DNA of 26,231 nucleotides from Bacteroidota bacterium (GTDB lineage Bacteria > Bacteroidota > Bacteroidia > Chitinophagales > Chitinophagaceae): assembly GCA_023433755.1 (NCBI GenBank), contig JAEYUA010000048.1, positions 1 through 26,231 on the forward strand. Reading direction: 5' to 3'. The translations under genes were made by a program, and so were the position numbers. The notes under the pieces are model-generated. The model was not told where the DNA came from. It searched no databases and saw nothing but the letters and a program-made list of their open reading frames with translations. This document shows, in pieces, positions 8,585 through 15,355 of this stretch (positions are counted from its first letter, which is position 1; each line of letters begins with the position of its first letter).

Positions 8585-9568
8585 TTATTTTACCGGAATG
8601 AGTAATGCGTTATTAATGGTGAAGCGGTGACCGGGATCGATCATCCACTCATTGATATAGGGTGAGAAAGTGCTTACACTAACCCTTCCTTTTTTATAAT
8701 CCAGGTCAATGATCCTTAGCCAGCCATTGCCTCCTTTTACAGAACCTTTTACACCGGGCTGGTAATTGGCCAGCATCTGGTAAACAGGGAGGCCCGCATC
8801 ATTGATGCTCACCAGGGTACCAACACCCGTGTTGAGTACATGACCGGAAAATACAAAACGAATGTTGGAATGTTTCCTCACCAGTTTGTTCCAGATCTGT
8901 TCTCCATCATTTACGCTGCTGTCACCCCTGTCCCTGCCCACACCATAAGCCTGCGGCCTCCAGTTATCGCCAGGTCCCTGGCGGGTACTGTCGAAGTACA
9001 TGTAACTATGTGTATTCAGAATTACAAGATGGTCTGGGTGCCGGCCAGCAATTTCACTGGCCCAGTTGAGCACGGCATCACGGGGACCAAATTCGAGGGT
9101 GAGCACCAGCCATTGAAGCTTTCCTTTCTTCAACAGGTAATAAGCATTATCCGTTTTACCTTCTTCAAAACTTCCAGCATAAGCAGGCAGGGAGGATTGT
9201 TTGTTGAAAGGGAAGTACTGGTTGTACTTTCTGGTATTTCTTACATCAGCGAATTTTCCATCCGTGCTGCCCATGTCATGATTGCCAAGTGCCAGCACAT
9301 AGGGTACCTGGTGATCGAGTTTTTGAAAAGCCGATTGTACCACCTTCCATTCCTTATCATTATTGTTTTGAGTGAGATCACCCTGTTGCAGTACGAGATC
9401 AATATTCTTTTTTTCACGCAGGATATAATTGATCTGCGAATCCAGCACTTCAGGAAAACTTTCAGCGTAAGCCTGGGTATCAGGCAGCAGCACCCAGCGG
9501 GCTGTATGCTTCGACGCACTGCAGGATAACAGGATGAAAGCAAAAAAAATAAATGACCATTTCAACAT
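8585..9568 (-). CDS. Calcineurin-like metallophosphoesterase lipoprotein
   Basis: The protein is 327 aa and its lipobox LLSC makes Cys16 the lipid anchor. The metallophosphoesterase motifs are in order: PDTQ (29-32), GD (63-64), GNHD (95-98), THS (186-188) and SGHV (242-245). The first motif has Gln in place of the usual D-x-H histidine, so metal site 1 differs from the classical enzymes; the same substitution is seen in a Bacteroidota subfamily of secreted phosphoesterases. It is anchored in the periplasm or on the surface, so a signalling phosphatase role is unlikely. It lies inside the PUL, 40 bp after the small membrane protein. Natural cyclic beta-1,2-glucans and osmoregulated periplasmic glucans carry phosphoglycerol, so a phosphodiesterase that strips it would fit. 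That function is inferred, not shown. Confidence 0.82.
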   Translation of the reverse strand: MLKWSFIFFAFILLSCSASKHTARWVLLPDTQAYAESFPEVLDSQINYILREKKNIDLVLQQGDLTQNNNDKEWKVVQSAFQKLDHQVPYVLALGNHDMGSTDGKFADVRNTRKYNQYFPFNKQSSLPAYAGSFEEGKTDNAYYLLKKGKLQWLVLTLEFGPRDAVLNWASEIAGRHPDHLVILNTHSYMYFDSTRQGPGDNWRPQAYGVGRDRGDSSVNDGEQIWNKLVRKHSNIRFVFSGHVLNTGVGTLVSINDAGLPVYQMLANYQPGVKGSVKGGNGWLRIIDLDYKKGRVSVSTFSPYINEWMIDPGHRFTINNALLIPVK

Positions 9569-9608
9569 TCCGGGTATTTTAAATTTTTGCCTGATGTTGC
9601 TTAACTAT

Positions 9609-9866
9609 TCAGTCAGGTATTACTGGTCCATCGACCCTGTACTGCAAATAGGCCATCAGGTAAATGAAAAAAACAAAACTCAGCGCGGCCAGGAAAAAAT
9701 GTAGCATGTATTTCCTCACCTTTGCCCAATCTTCCTTTGTAGCTCCTTTTTCTTCATCGAATACGTACCAGCCGTATTTGCCTGTCACCTTGACCAACCG
9801 CAAAACATTTACTATCATAACCGCGGCATGAGCCGGGAAGATGATGAGTGAAAGAACATAGATCAT
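9609..9866 (-). CDS. Small two-helix membrane protein, function unknown
   Basis: The protein is 85 aa with two hydrophobic segments: residues 1-22 (IYVLSLIIFPAHAAVMIVNV) and about 53-73 (MLHFFLAALSFVFFIYLMAY). They are separated by a charged loop with several Lys, Asp and Glu. There is no cleavable signal or recognised domain. Its ATG overlaps the TGA of the first-listed GH144 gene by four bases, giving tight translational coupling, and it sits between that enzyme and the phosphoesterase. This placement makes it a real gene rather than a chance frame. It could be an inner-membrane accessory or a transport or anchoring subunit; nothing in the sequence decides this. Confidence 0.65.
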   Translation of the reverse strand: MIYVLSLIIFPAHAAVMIVNVLRLVKVTGKYGWYVFDEEKGATKEDWAKVRKYMLHFFLAALSFVFFIYLMAYLQYRVDGPVIPD

Positions 9867-11215
9867 TTCAAATAAGGAGCAGTAAAACCAAGTTTTTTTA
9901 ATCCCTGCTGGATCTCAGGAGCACTCGTAAATAATTTCCACAACAATTGTGAACGGTGGTTCTCCATCATTACCACAATAGGTCCCTGGTCAATGGCTAG
10001 ATATCTTTTTGGATACCAGTTATCTGTTTCACTGAAGGCATCATAGAATCCATAGGTTCCGAATAAACGGTCCTTATGATTTTTATACCAGTTGGTCATC
10101 GCCTGCATACTTTCTTTTGGAGTATAAGGCATGGATGAAAGGGCAGCAGTGGGAGAGATCACACCCAGGTCACGACTTTCCGCAGGCGCATGGCCTGCAT
10201 AACCTTTTACTGAATAACTGGAAGTCAATCCCCAGCTACCCGGGCCATAACCCTTGAAGTTATTTGGATTGGTGACACACCATTGGTAATTAATCAACGC
10301 CTGGTTTACATTTTCCTGCCAGTAATCGGCATACTGGTCTTTCAGGCCCCTCGGATCCAGTCCCAGGTAGGAATAATGCGCCCAGAACAGCGGACCCCCG
10401 TTGGGCACATCACCCTGGTGATCTAACTGTAAGGTGTATCCGAATTTTTCATACTGTTTTTTAATCTTACCATTTTCCGCCCATCCTTCATGGTACACTT
10501 CTGCCGGAACGCCATGCGTAGGAGAGGAGGCTGCCAGCACATACATGATGAGACATTCATTATAACCACGCACAGGAAAATTCATTTCCCAGCCATAGTT
10601 GGGACTCCAGTGCCAGTACAAAACATTTTTACCGTTCCGGTACCAGTTGAAATCAACTTCTTTCCAAAGCTGGTCCGCCTTAGCGGCCAATGCTTTTTCC
10701 CTTTCATTGCCATCTTTGAAATACTGCCTTACACATAATAATCCCTGCAGCATGAATGAGGTTTCCACAAGATCACCTCCGTCATCTTTCCGACTGAAAG
10801 GTTTTACTTTCCCGGTTTCTCCATACCACCAGTGTGGCCAGGCTCCATGAAAGCGGTCTGCCGTTTCTAAAAATTTCGTGATCCTTTCGAGTCGTTCTAC
10901 ACCTTGCTCTCTAGTGATATAATTTCTTTCTATGCCTACAAGTATCGCCATAACACCAAAGCCGCCGCCTCCGCTGGTGATCACTGACTGGTCATTCTGC
11001 GGGTAAACACCATCCATGTGCACTCTTTCTCTTGCAAGACCGCTGTTGGGTTCAGCGCCTTCCCAGAAATAATTGAAGGTGCTCTTCATTACTTCATCAT
11101 AAATATTTTTTGTCTCTGCATCAGGAAATTGGTTGTCCTGGGTTTTTTTCGAACTGCCACAACCAGGGTTAAGCAGGCAAATGATAGCAGCAAGGAGGAA
11201 AAGATTTCTCATCAT
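9863..11215 (-). CDS. GH144 endo-beta-1,2-glucanase (single-domain paralogue)
   Basis: The protein is 450 aa and covers the whole (alpha/alpha)6-barrel of GH144, the family founded on the Chitinophaga pinensis endo-beta-1,2-glucanase. Conserved features are GLARER (59-64), the acidic cluster KDDGGDLVETS (Asp144, Asp148, Glu151), VLYWHWSPNYGWEMNFPVRGYNE with Glu220, and AIDQGPIVVMMENHRS with Asp409. These correspond by spacing to the acids studied in the C. pinensis enzyme, as I remember that work. The N-terminus is a signal peptide with a poor lipobox (LNPGC, Cys19). The product would be sophoro-oligosaccharides from linear beta-1,2-glucan. It follows the longer paralogue by nine bases and overlaps the small membrane protein gene. 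Compared with the paralogue it has about ten extra residues after GLARER (VHMDGVYPQND). Confidence 0.9.
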   Translation of the reverse strand: MMRNLFLLAAIICLLNPGCGSSKKTQDNQFPDAETKNIYDEVMKSTFNYFWEGAEPNSGLARERVHMDGVYPQNDQSVITSGGGGFGVMAILVGIERNYITREQGVERLERITKFLETADRFHGAWPHWWYGETGKVKPFSRKDDGGDLVETSFMLQGLLCVRQYFKDGNEREKALAAKADQLWKEVDFNWYRNGKNVLYWHWSPNYGWEMNFPVRGYNECLIMYVLAASSPTHGVPAEVYHEGWAENGKIKKQYEKFGYTLQLDHQGDVPNGGPLFWAHYSYLGLDPRGLKDQYADYWQENVNQALINYQWCVTNPNNFKGYGPGSWGLTSSYSVKGYAGHAPAESRDLGVISPTAALSSMPYTPKESMQAMTNWYKNHKDRLFGTYGFYDAFSETDNWYPKRYLAIDQGPIVVMMENHRSQLLWKLFTSAPEIQQGLKKLGFTAPYLK

Positions 11216-11224
11216 AATCTATTT

Positions 11225-12892
11225 TTAAAAATGTGGACTTTGAAAACCCAGGTTTTGCATACCTGTTTTGATTTCAGGACAACTCATGAACAGATCCCAT
11301 AACAAACCACTTCTGTAATTTTCCATCATCACGATAATAGGTCCCTGGTCAATGGCCAGGTAAGAATCCGCGAACCAGGCATCTTTTAAGCTGAAAGCAT
11401 CCTTGAAACCATAATCACCCCAGAGTTTATCACCTAGCTTATAATAAAAGAATTTCAACGCTTTCATGGATTCAACTGGTGTGTATGGAAAAGAAGAAAG
11501 GGCTGCCGTTGGCGCAATTACACCCACATCATTGGTTGGTGAACTTGCCGTATATCCATTGGGAATATCACTGGCAGTCAGGCCCCAGCACTGGTCACTG
11601 TAACCAAAATGATTGGCAGGATTTGCCTTGCAGTATTCATAATTAATGCGGGCATGATTTGTATTCTGCGTTTTATAATTGGCATAGGCATCCACCAGGT
11701 TATTAGGATCAATACCCATGAAAGAATAATGCGTGAAAAATAATGGTCCGCCCAATTGCTGGCCCAGTGGCAATTGTATGCCGTAGTAAGTATTGCCATT
11801 GATGATGCCTCCATTTCTTGCCCAGCCATTATCATAAACAATCTTGGGAATGGAATGGGTGGGAGAAGAAGCAGCCAGCACATAGGTCATTAATGCTTCG
11901 TTCCAGCCACGGATCGGCAGGTTCATTTCCCAGTTGTAGTTGGGACTCCAGTGCCAGTACAAAACGTTCTCACCATTTTTTCGAAACCAGTCCCATTCCA
12001 CCCCCTGCCAGATAGCATTGATATCATTTCGTAAATTGGTTTCAGCGGCATCGGCACCATTAAAATATTGCCGGGCAGTTAGAAGACCCTGCATGAGGAA
12101 TGAAGTTTCTACCAGGTCTGCTCCATTATCTTTTGTGCTGAATGGTTGCACTGCACCTGTGGTTCCATTCAGCCAGTGCGAATAGGCGCCATGAAACCGT
12201 TGTGCTGAATTTTTCAGAAATCCAACAATGGTTTGCATGCGTGCGAGGCCCTGTTGCCTGGTTATGAAGTTGCGGTGAATTCCGGTCACGATGGCCATGA
12301 TCCCAAAACCGGAACCGCCCGTGGTAACTGTTTCACCGGAAGTGTTTCTTTCTCTTGCCAGTCCGCTTACCGGGTGACCAAAATCCCAGAAGTATTTGAA
12401 GGTCTGTTCCTGCACTTTGGTAAGCAAGGCTTCGTCAGAGATCTGAGGGAATTTATCGGTGGAGTCAATTTTTGTATTGAGGTTGATGCTGATGGCCGTT
12501 TGTAATGAACCACCCTCTTTTGATTTTAAAGAAGTGGAAACGGAAAGAATGTATTGGGTAAGGGCCGCTAAAGGCGATGATGGTTGTATGACGATGGTGC
12601 TGTCATTATTCTCCAGTGATGATGTATAACTCACATCCCCACCGGTTCTGCGTCTAAGGGTAACAGCACCAGCGATGGAGGCCTGGTCAATCTTTGTGGA
12701 GAAAGATAATTTTACCTGAGGGGTAAAGCTTGTATTGTAATAGGTAAAGCCACTGAAAACACCATCCACTTTCAGAGCCATAAAACTGTAGGAAGCCGGT
12801 GGAGGCGGCGGAGGGGGGGCCGGGGGGGCGGATTTCTTGCATGAAAAACCAAGTACCAGGATAAAGATTGCAAAAGGATAAAATGATTTCAT
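11225..12892 (-). CDS. GH144 endo-beta-1,2-glucanase with N-terminal Ig-like domain
   Basis: The protein is 555 aa when started at MKSFYPFA (12892). The frame runs on to 12943, but that would put 17 residues before the signal peptide. Lipobox GFSC gives lipidated Cys18, then a KKSAPPA…PPP linker, a Big_5/SbsA-like Ig domain (about 35-140: FSTKIDQASI…PLAALTQYILSV) and a full GH144 barrel (about 150-555). The acids match the paralogue: Asp255, Asp259 and Glu262 in KDNGADLVETS, Glu332 in IRGWNEA and Asp515 in AIDQGPI. The spacer domain and lipid anchor suit a surface enzyme that makes the first cuts before SusC/D import, while the shorter paralogue may act in the periplasm. That split is inferred. 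It is the first enzyme gene after the hairpin at 12931-12961. Confidence 0.9.
   Translation of the reverse strand: MKSFYPFAIFILVLGFSCKKSAPPAPPPPPPPASYSFMALKVDGVFSGFTYYNTSFTPQVKLSFSTKIDQASIAGAVTLRRRTGGDVSYTSSLENNDSTIVIQPSSPLAALTQYILSVSTSLKSKEGGSLQTAISINLNTKIDSTDKFPQISDEALLTKVQEQTFKYFWDFGHPVSGLARERNTSGETVTTGGSGFGIMAIVTGIHRNFITRQQGLARMQTIVGFLKNSAQRFHGAYSHWLNGTTGAVQPFSTKDNGADLVETSFLMQGLLTARQYFNGADAAETNLRNDINAIWQGVEWDWFRKNGENVLYWHWSPNYNWEMNLPIRGWNEALMTYVLAASSPTHSIPKIVYDNGWARNGGIINGNTYYGIQLPLGQQLGGPLFFTHYSFMGIDPNNLVDAYANYKTQNTNHARINYEYCKANPANHFGYSDQCWGLTASDIPNGYTASSPTNDVGVIAPTAALSSFPYTPVESMKALKFFYYKLGDKLWGDYGFKDAFSLKDAWFADSYLAIDQGPIIVMMENYRSGLLWDLFMSCPEIKTGMQNLGFQSPHF
12808..12830 (+). repeat. G-rich tract with two G7 runs inside the GH144 linker
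   Basis: Two runs of seven G (12813-12819 and 12822-12828) separated by CC, within the codons for the Pro-rich linker of the Ig-GH144 protein. As seen here the frame is intact. Such runs are prone to slippage and could form G-quadruplexes on the plus strand, which is the template strand of this gene. Confidence 0.7.
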
Positions 12893-12930
12893 GCGAAACT
12901 CTTTGTAGGTAAGGGTGTGTGAAAAAGAAA

Positions 12931-12961
12931 AAAGGGTTGCCAACCTCTAAGCTGGCAACCC
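12931..12961 (-). terminator. Hairpin with U tract between binding-protein and enzyme genes
   Basis: On the minus strand the transcript forms GGGUUGCCAGC / GUUGGCAACCC (11-bp stem, one mismatch) with a six-base loop, followed by UUUUUUCUUUUUC. It lies after the LamG lipoprotein stop at 12979 and before the GH144 start at 12892. It has the form of an intrinsic terminator. Since no new promoter is obvious downstream, it probably lets some transcripts through and keeps enzyme expression below that of the binding and import proteins. Confidence 0.8.
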
Positions 12962-12978
12962 CATGAAAGCTTTGGGGC

Positions 12979-13836
12979 TTACCTGCCTAATGCTTCCAAT
13001 TTGAAAAGAGAATTGATATCTGAATCTGTTAAAGCCTTGTTGAAGATCCTGAATTCATCGAGCATGCCTGTATAGTTCAGCATCCATCCATCAGGATTAC
13101 TCCAGGGAGTTCCGAGGTGTTGCTGGAAACCACCGATGATGAGTTTTGATACGTCTACAAAATTCAGAGCGCCTAATGGATTAGCACCATTTACCCTGTC
13201 CACCATGCTGGCAGGCAGGCTTCTTTTTACACCATTCAGGTATACATTGAATTTTGAATTAGTGGCATTGTAGGAAAATGCAAGATGTTTCCAGGCACCA
13301 TACATATCGGGTAAACGGTTATTGTTGGTGAGTTCAGCCCATTGTCCGTTAAAGTGAAACTTCACCAGCATGGAATCAGAGGTTGTGTTATTGCCTTCGA
13401 TCAGCATGAACATATTTCCCCAGAAATCACTGGTGCGGGGCAGCATAAAAACTGACTGTGCGCCACCATCATGTTTCTGTGTGTTGATCCACATGGTAAC
13501 CGTAAAACTTTCCAGGTCGGTGATACCAGTTCCTGGTGTGGGATAAGAGATAAAGCCATTGGTAGCCCCTTTCATGGCCTGGCCTTTGCGGCCGGGAACG
13601 AAAGTGACATTGGTTGCCGTCCCATTCAGACTGTTGACACTGTCAATGGGACTTCCGTCAAAAGACCATTTAGCAACTAAAGCGCCCGGCTCAATTTCGC
13701 TGGAGCTGGAATAACCTCCAATAGGTTTGATAGGCGCATAATCATTGATGCCATCTTTATCCTGGCAGGAAAATAATGTAGCGCTTAGCAGCACTGCACC
13801 AACGGCGCTCCGGATTTTATTATTGAATTGTTTCAT
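12979..13836 (-). CDS. LamG / concanavalin-like surface glycan-binding lipoprotein
   Basis: The protein is 285 aa with lipobox LFSC giving lipidated Cys24, followed by QDKDG. That acidic stretch resembles the Bacteroidota export signal for surface lipoproteins. Residues from about 50 to 280 form a LamG/concanavalin-like jelly roll: ALVAKWSFDGS, SFTVTMWINTQ, GAWKHLAFSYN, FNVYLNGVK and GMLDEFRIFNKALT are typical strands. There are no catalytic acids in the GH16 manner, so a binding role is more likely. The gene is 21 bp after susD, the position of surface glycan-binding proteins (SusE/SusF-like) in PULs. It probably binds the target glucan at the cell surface. It is followed by the terminator-like hairpin at 12931-12961. 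Confidence 0.82.
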   Translation of the reverse strand: MKQFNNKIRSAVGAVLLSATLFSCQDKDGINDYAPIKPIGGYSSSSEIEPGALVAKWSFDGSPIDSVNSLNGTATNVTFVPGRKGQAMKGATNGFISYPTPGTGITDLESFTVTMWINTQKHDGGAQSVFMLPRTSDFWGNMFMLIEGNNTTSDSMLVKFHFNGQWAELTNNNRLPDMYGAWKHLAFSYNATNSKFNVYLNGVKRSLPASMVDRVNGANPLGALNFVDVSKLIIGGFQQHLGTPWSNPDGWMLNYTGMLDEFRIFNKALTDSDINSLFKLEALGR

Positions 13837-13857
13837 AAAAACTTTTTTTAGTTGTTA

Positions 13858-15336
13858 TTAATAACCGGGGTTTTGTGTGAGTACACCTGCACTCAGGTCA
13901 ATCTGGTTTTGTGGAATAGGCATGAGTTCATTTTTACCTGCCTGGAAACCTTTTGGTCCGAATACCTGTGCACCGCGGCCCTGCCTGATCACATCAAAGA
14001 AACGGTCGAACTCCATAGCCAGTTCCACCCTTCTTTCATGCCAGATGGCAGCACGCAACTGCGCCTGGTCGTTGGTAGTTACATCAGGTAGAATGGCAGG
14101 ATTACCGTCTCTTGCTCTTTCCCTTACTTTATTCAATGAAAGTTTTGCCTGTGTAGGATTGTTCAATTCATTGGCTGCTTCAGCATTCATCAGCAATACT
14201 TCCGCGAAACGGATCACGCGGATGTTCTGGTCAGCACCTTCGGTAAATCCAGATTGCCAGTAAGTAGAAGGCACGTATGATTTCTGATTATACCTTGGAT
14301 TATCACCTGTTGGCGGCACAACATCTCCCTGTGGTGTGGTTTCACCCCTGAAGATGATGGTTGCATCTCTTCTTGGATCATCTGCTTCGAATGCATTCAC
14401 CAGTTCAATCGTTGGAACATGAAAGCCCCATCCTCCCCAGTTGATGCCTCTTACTCCCTGAACCTGTGAGTACTGGCTGTTAGATGCGCCGGGAATACTT
14501 GGTAATTTTTGCGCCTGGATCTCGAAGATAGATTCCTGGTTATTTTCATTGGGGATCCTGAACTGTCCTTCAAAACTTGGAAACAGGGAATAACCCATGC
14601 CAATCACCTGGTTGGTGAGAGCCAGCACCTGTGGCCATTTCTGCTGGTACATGGAAACCTTGGCATGCAACGACAATGCGGCGCCTTTAGTAGCACGGCC
14701 TACATCAGCAGGTCCATAAGCCTGGGGTAACACAGCCGCAGCATCTGTCAGATCCTGCTCAATGGCTGCATACACTTCTTCTTTGGTTGCTCTTGGCAGG
14801 TTGTATTCTTCAGGAGTCTGGGGCAGCCTCAGTCTGAGTGGTACACCACCGAAAGCACGAACCAGCCTGAAATAATTATACGCCCTGATGAATTTCGCCT
14901 CAGCGATGTAACGGTTCTTCAATGTCGCATCCATGGTGATACCAGGTATGTTGTCGATCACCTGGTTGGCCAGGTTGATGGAGCGGTACTGTCCCAGCCA
15001 GAAATCATTTACCTGTCCTTCCGTGGAAGTATGGGTGAAATTATCGAAGTTGTTCATGAAGGTGGCATCACCCGGACTACTTCCTTTTTCAACTTCATCT
15101 GATCCCATGCTTTCAATAGCGATAGGTGCAAAGGCAACCATTTCCCAGGAGCGCAGGTTTCCATACATGGCATTCACTGCTTCAGTGGCATCCTGTTGGG
15201 TAGCCCAGAACTGTTGTCCTGGTTGCTGTGCCTGTGGCGGCACTTCCAGGAAAGATTTTTTACAACCTGTCTGCGACACCAGGGCGACTGTGAGCGCAAT
15301 GGCCGCGGTATTTTTTATGTATTTATGAATTTTCAT
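13858..15336 (-). CDS. susD: SusD-like outer-membrane glycan-binding lipoprotein
   Basis: The protein is 492 aa with lipobox SQTGC (Cys25) followed by KKSFLEVPPQAQ, the usual SusD N-terminus. The RagB/SusD TPR-type fold is evident from FIRAYNYFRLVRAFGGVPL (about 149-167), ALSLHAKVSMYQQKW and the C-terminal block IRFAEVLLMNAEAANEL…LSLNKVRERARDG…AIWHERRVELAMEFDRFFDVIRQGR. It ends in LMPIPQNQIDLSAGVLTQNPGY, the standard C-terminus. It forms the hinged lid on SusC and holds the oligosaccharide during import. The gene is 19 bp after susC. Its specificity for beta-1,2-glucan is inferred from the GH144 neighbours; SusD proteins diverge too far for the sequence alone to tell. Confidence 0.95.
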   Translation of the reverse strand: MKIHKYIKNTAAIALTVALVSQTGCKKSFLEVPPQAQQPGQQFWATQQDATEAVNAMYGNLRSWEMVAFAPIAIESMGSDEVEKGSSPGDATFMNNFDNFTHTSTEGQVNDFWLGQYRSINLANQVIDNIPGITMDATLKNRYIAEAKFIRAYNYFRLVRAFGGVPLRLRLPQTPEEYNLPRATKEEVYAAIEQDLTDAAAVLPQAYGPADVGRATKGAALSLHAKVSMYQQKWPQVLALTNQVIGMGYSLFPSFEGQFRIPNENNQESIFEIQAQKLPSIPGASNSQYSQVQGVRGINWGGWGFHVPTIELVNAFEADDPRRDATIIFRGETTPQGDVVPPTGDNPRYNQKSYVPSTYWQSGFTEGADQNIRVIRFAEVLLMNAEAANELNNPTQAKLSLNKVRERARDGNPAILPDVTTNDQAQLRAAIWHERRVELAMEFDRFFDVIRQGRGAQVFGPKGFQAGKNELMPIPQNQIDLSAGVLTQNPGY

Positions 15337-15355
15337 GATCTAATTATTCAATAGT

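Noticed and set aside
8840..9529. 229-codon open frame on the plus strand
   Set aside because: Antisense to the phosphoesterase gene, whose five family motifs are all intact; the plus frame has no recognisable domain.
11225..12943. Longer 572-codon form of the Ig-GH144 gene
   Set aside because: The start at 12943 lies inside the hairpin/U-tract region and adds 17 residues before the signal peptide; the start at 12892 is preferred.
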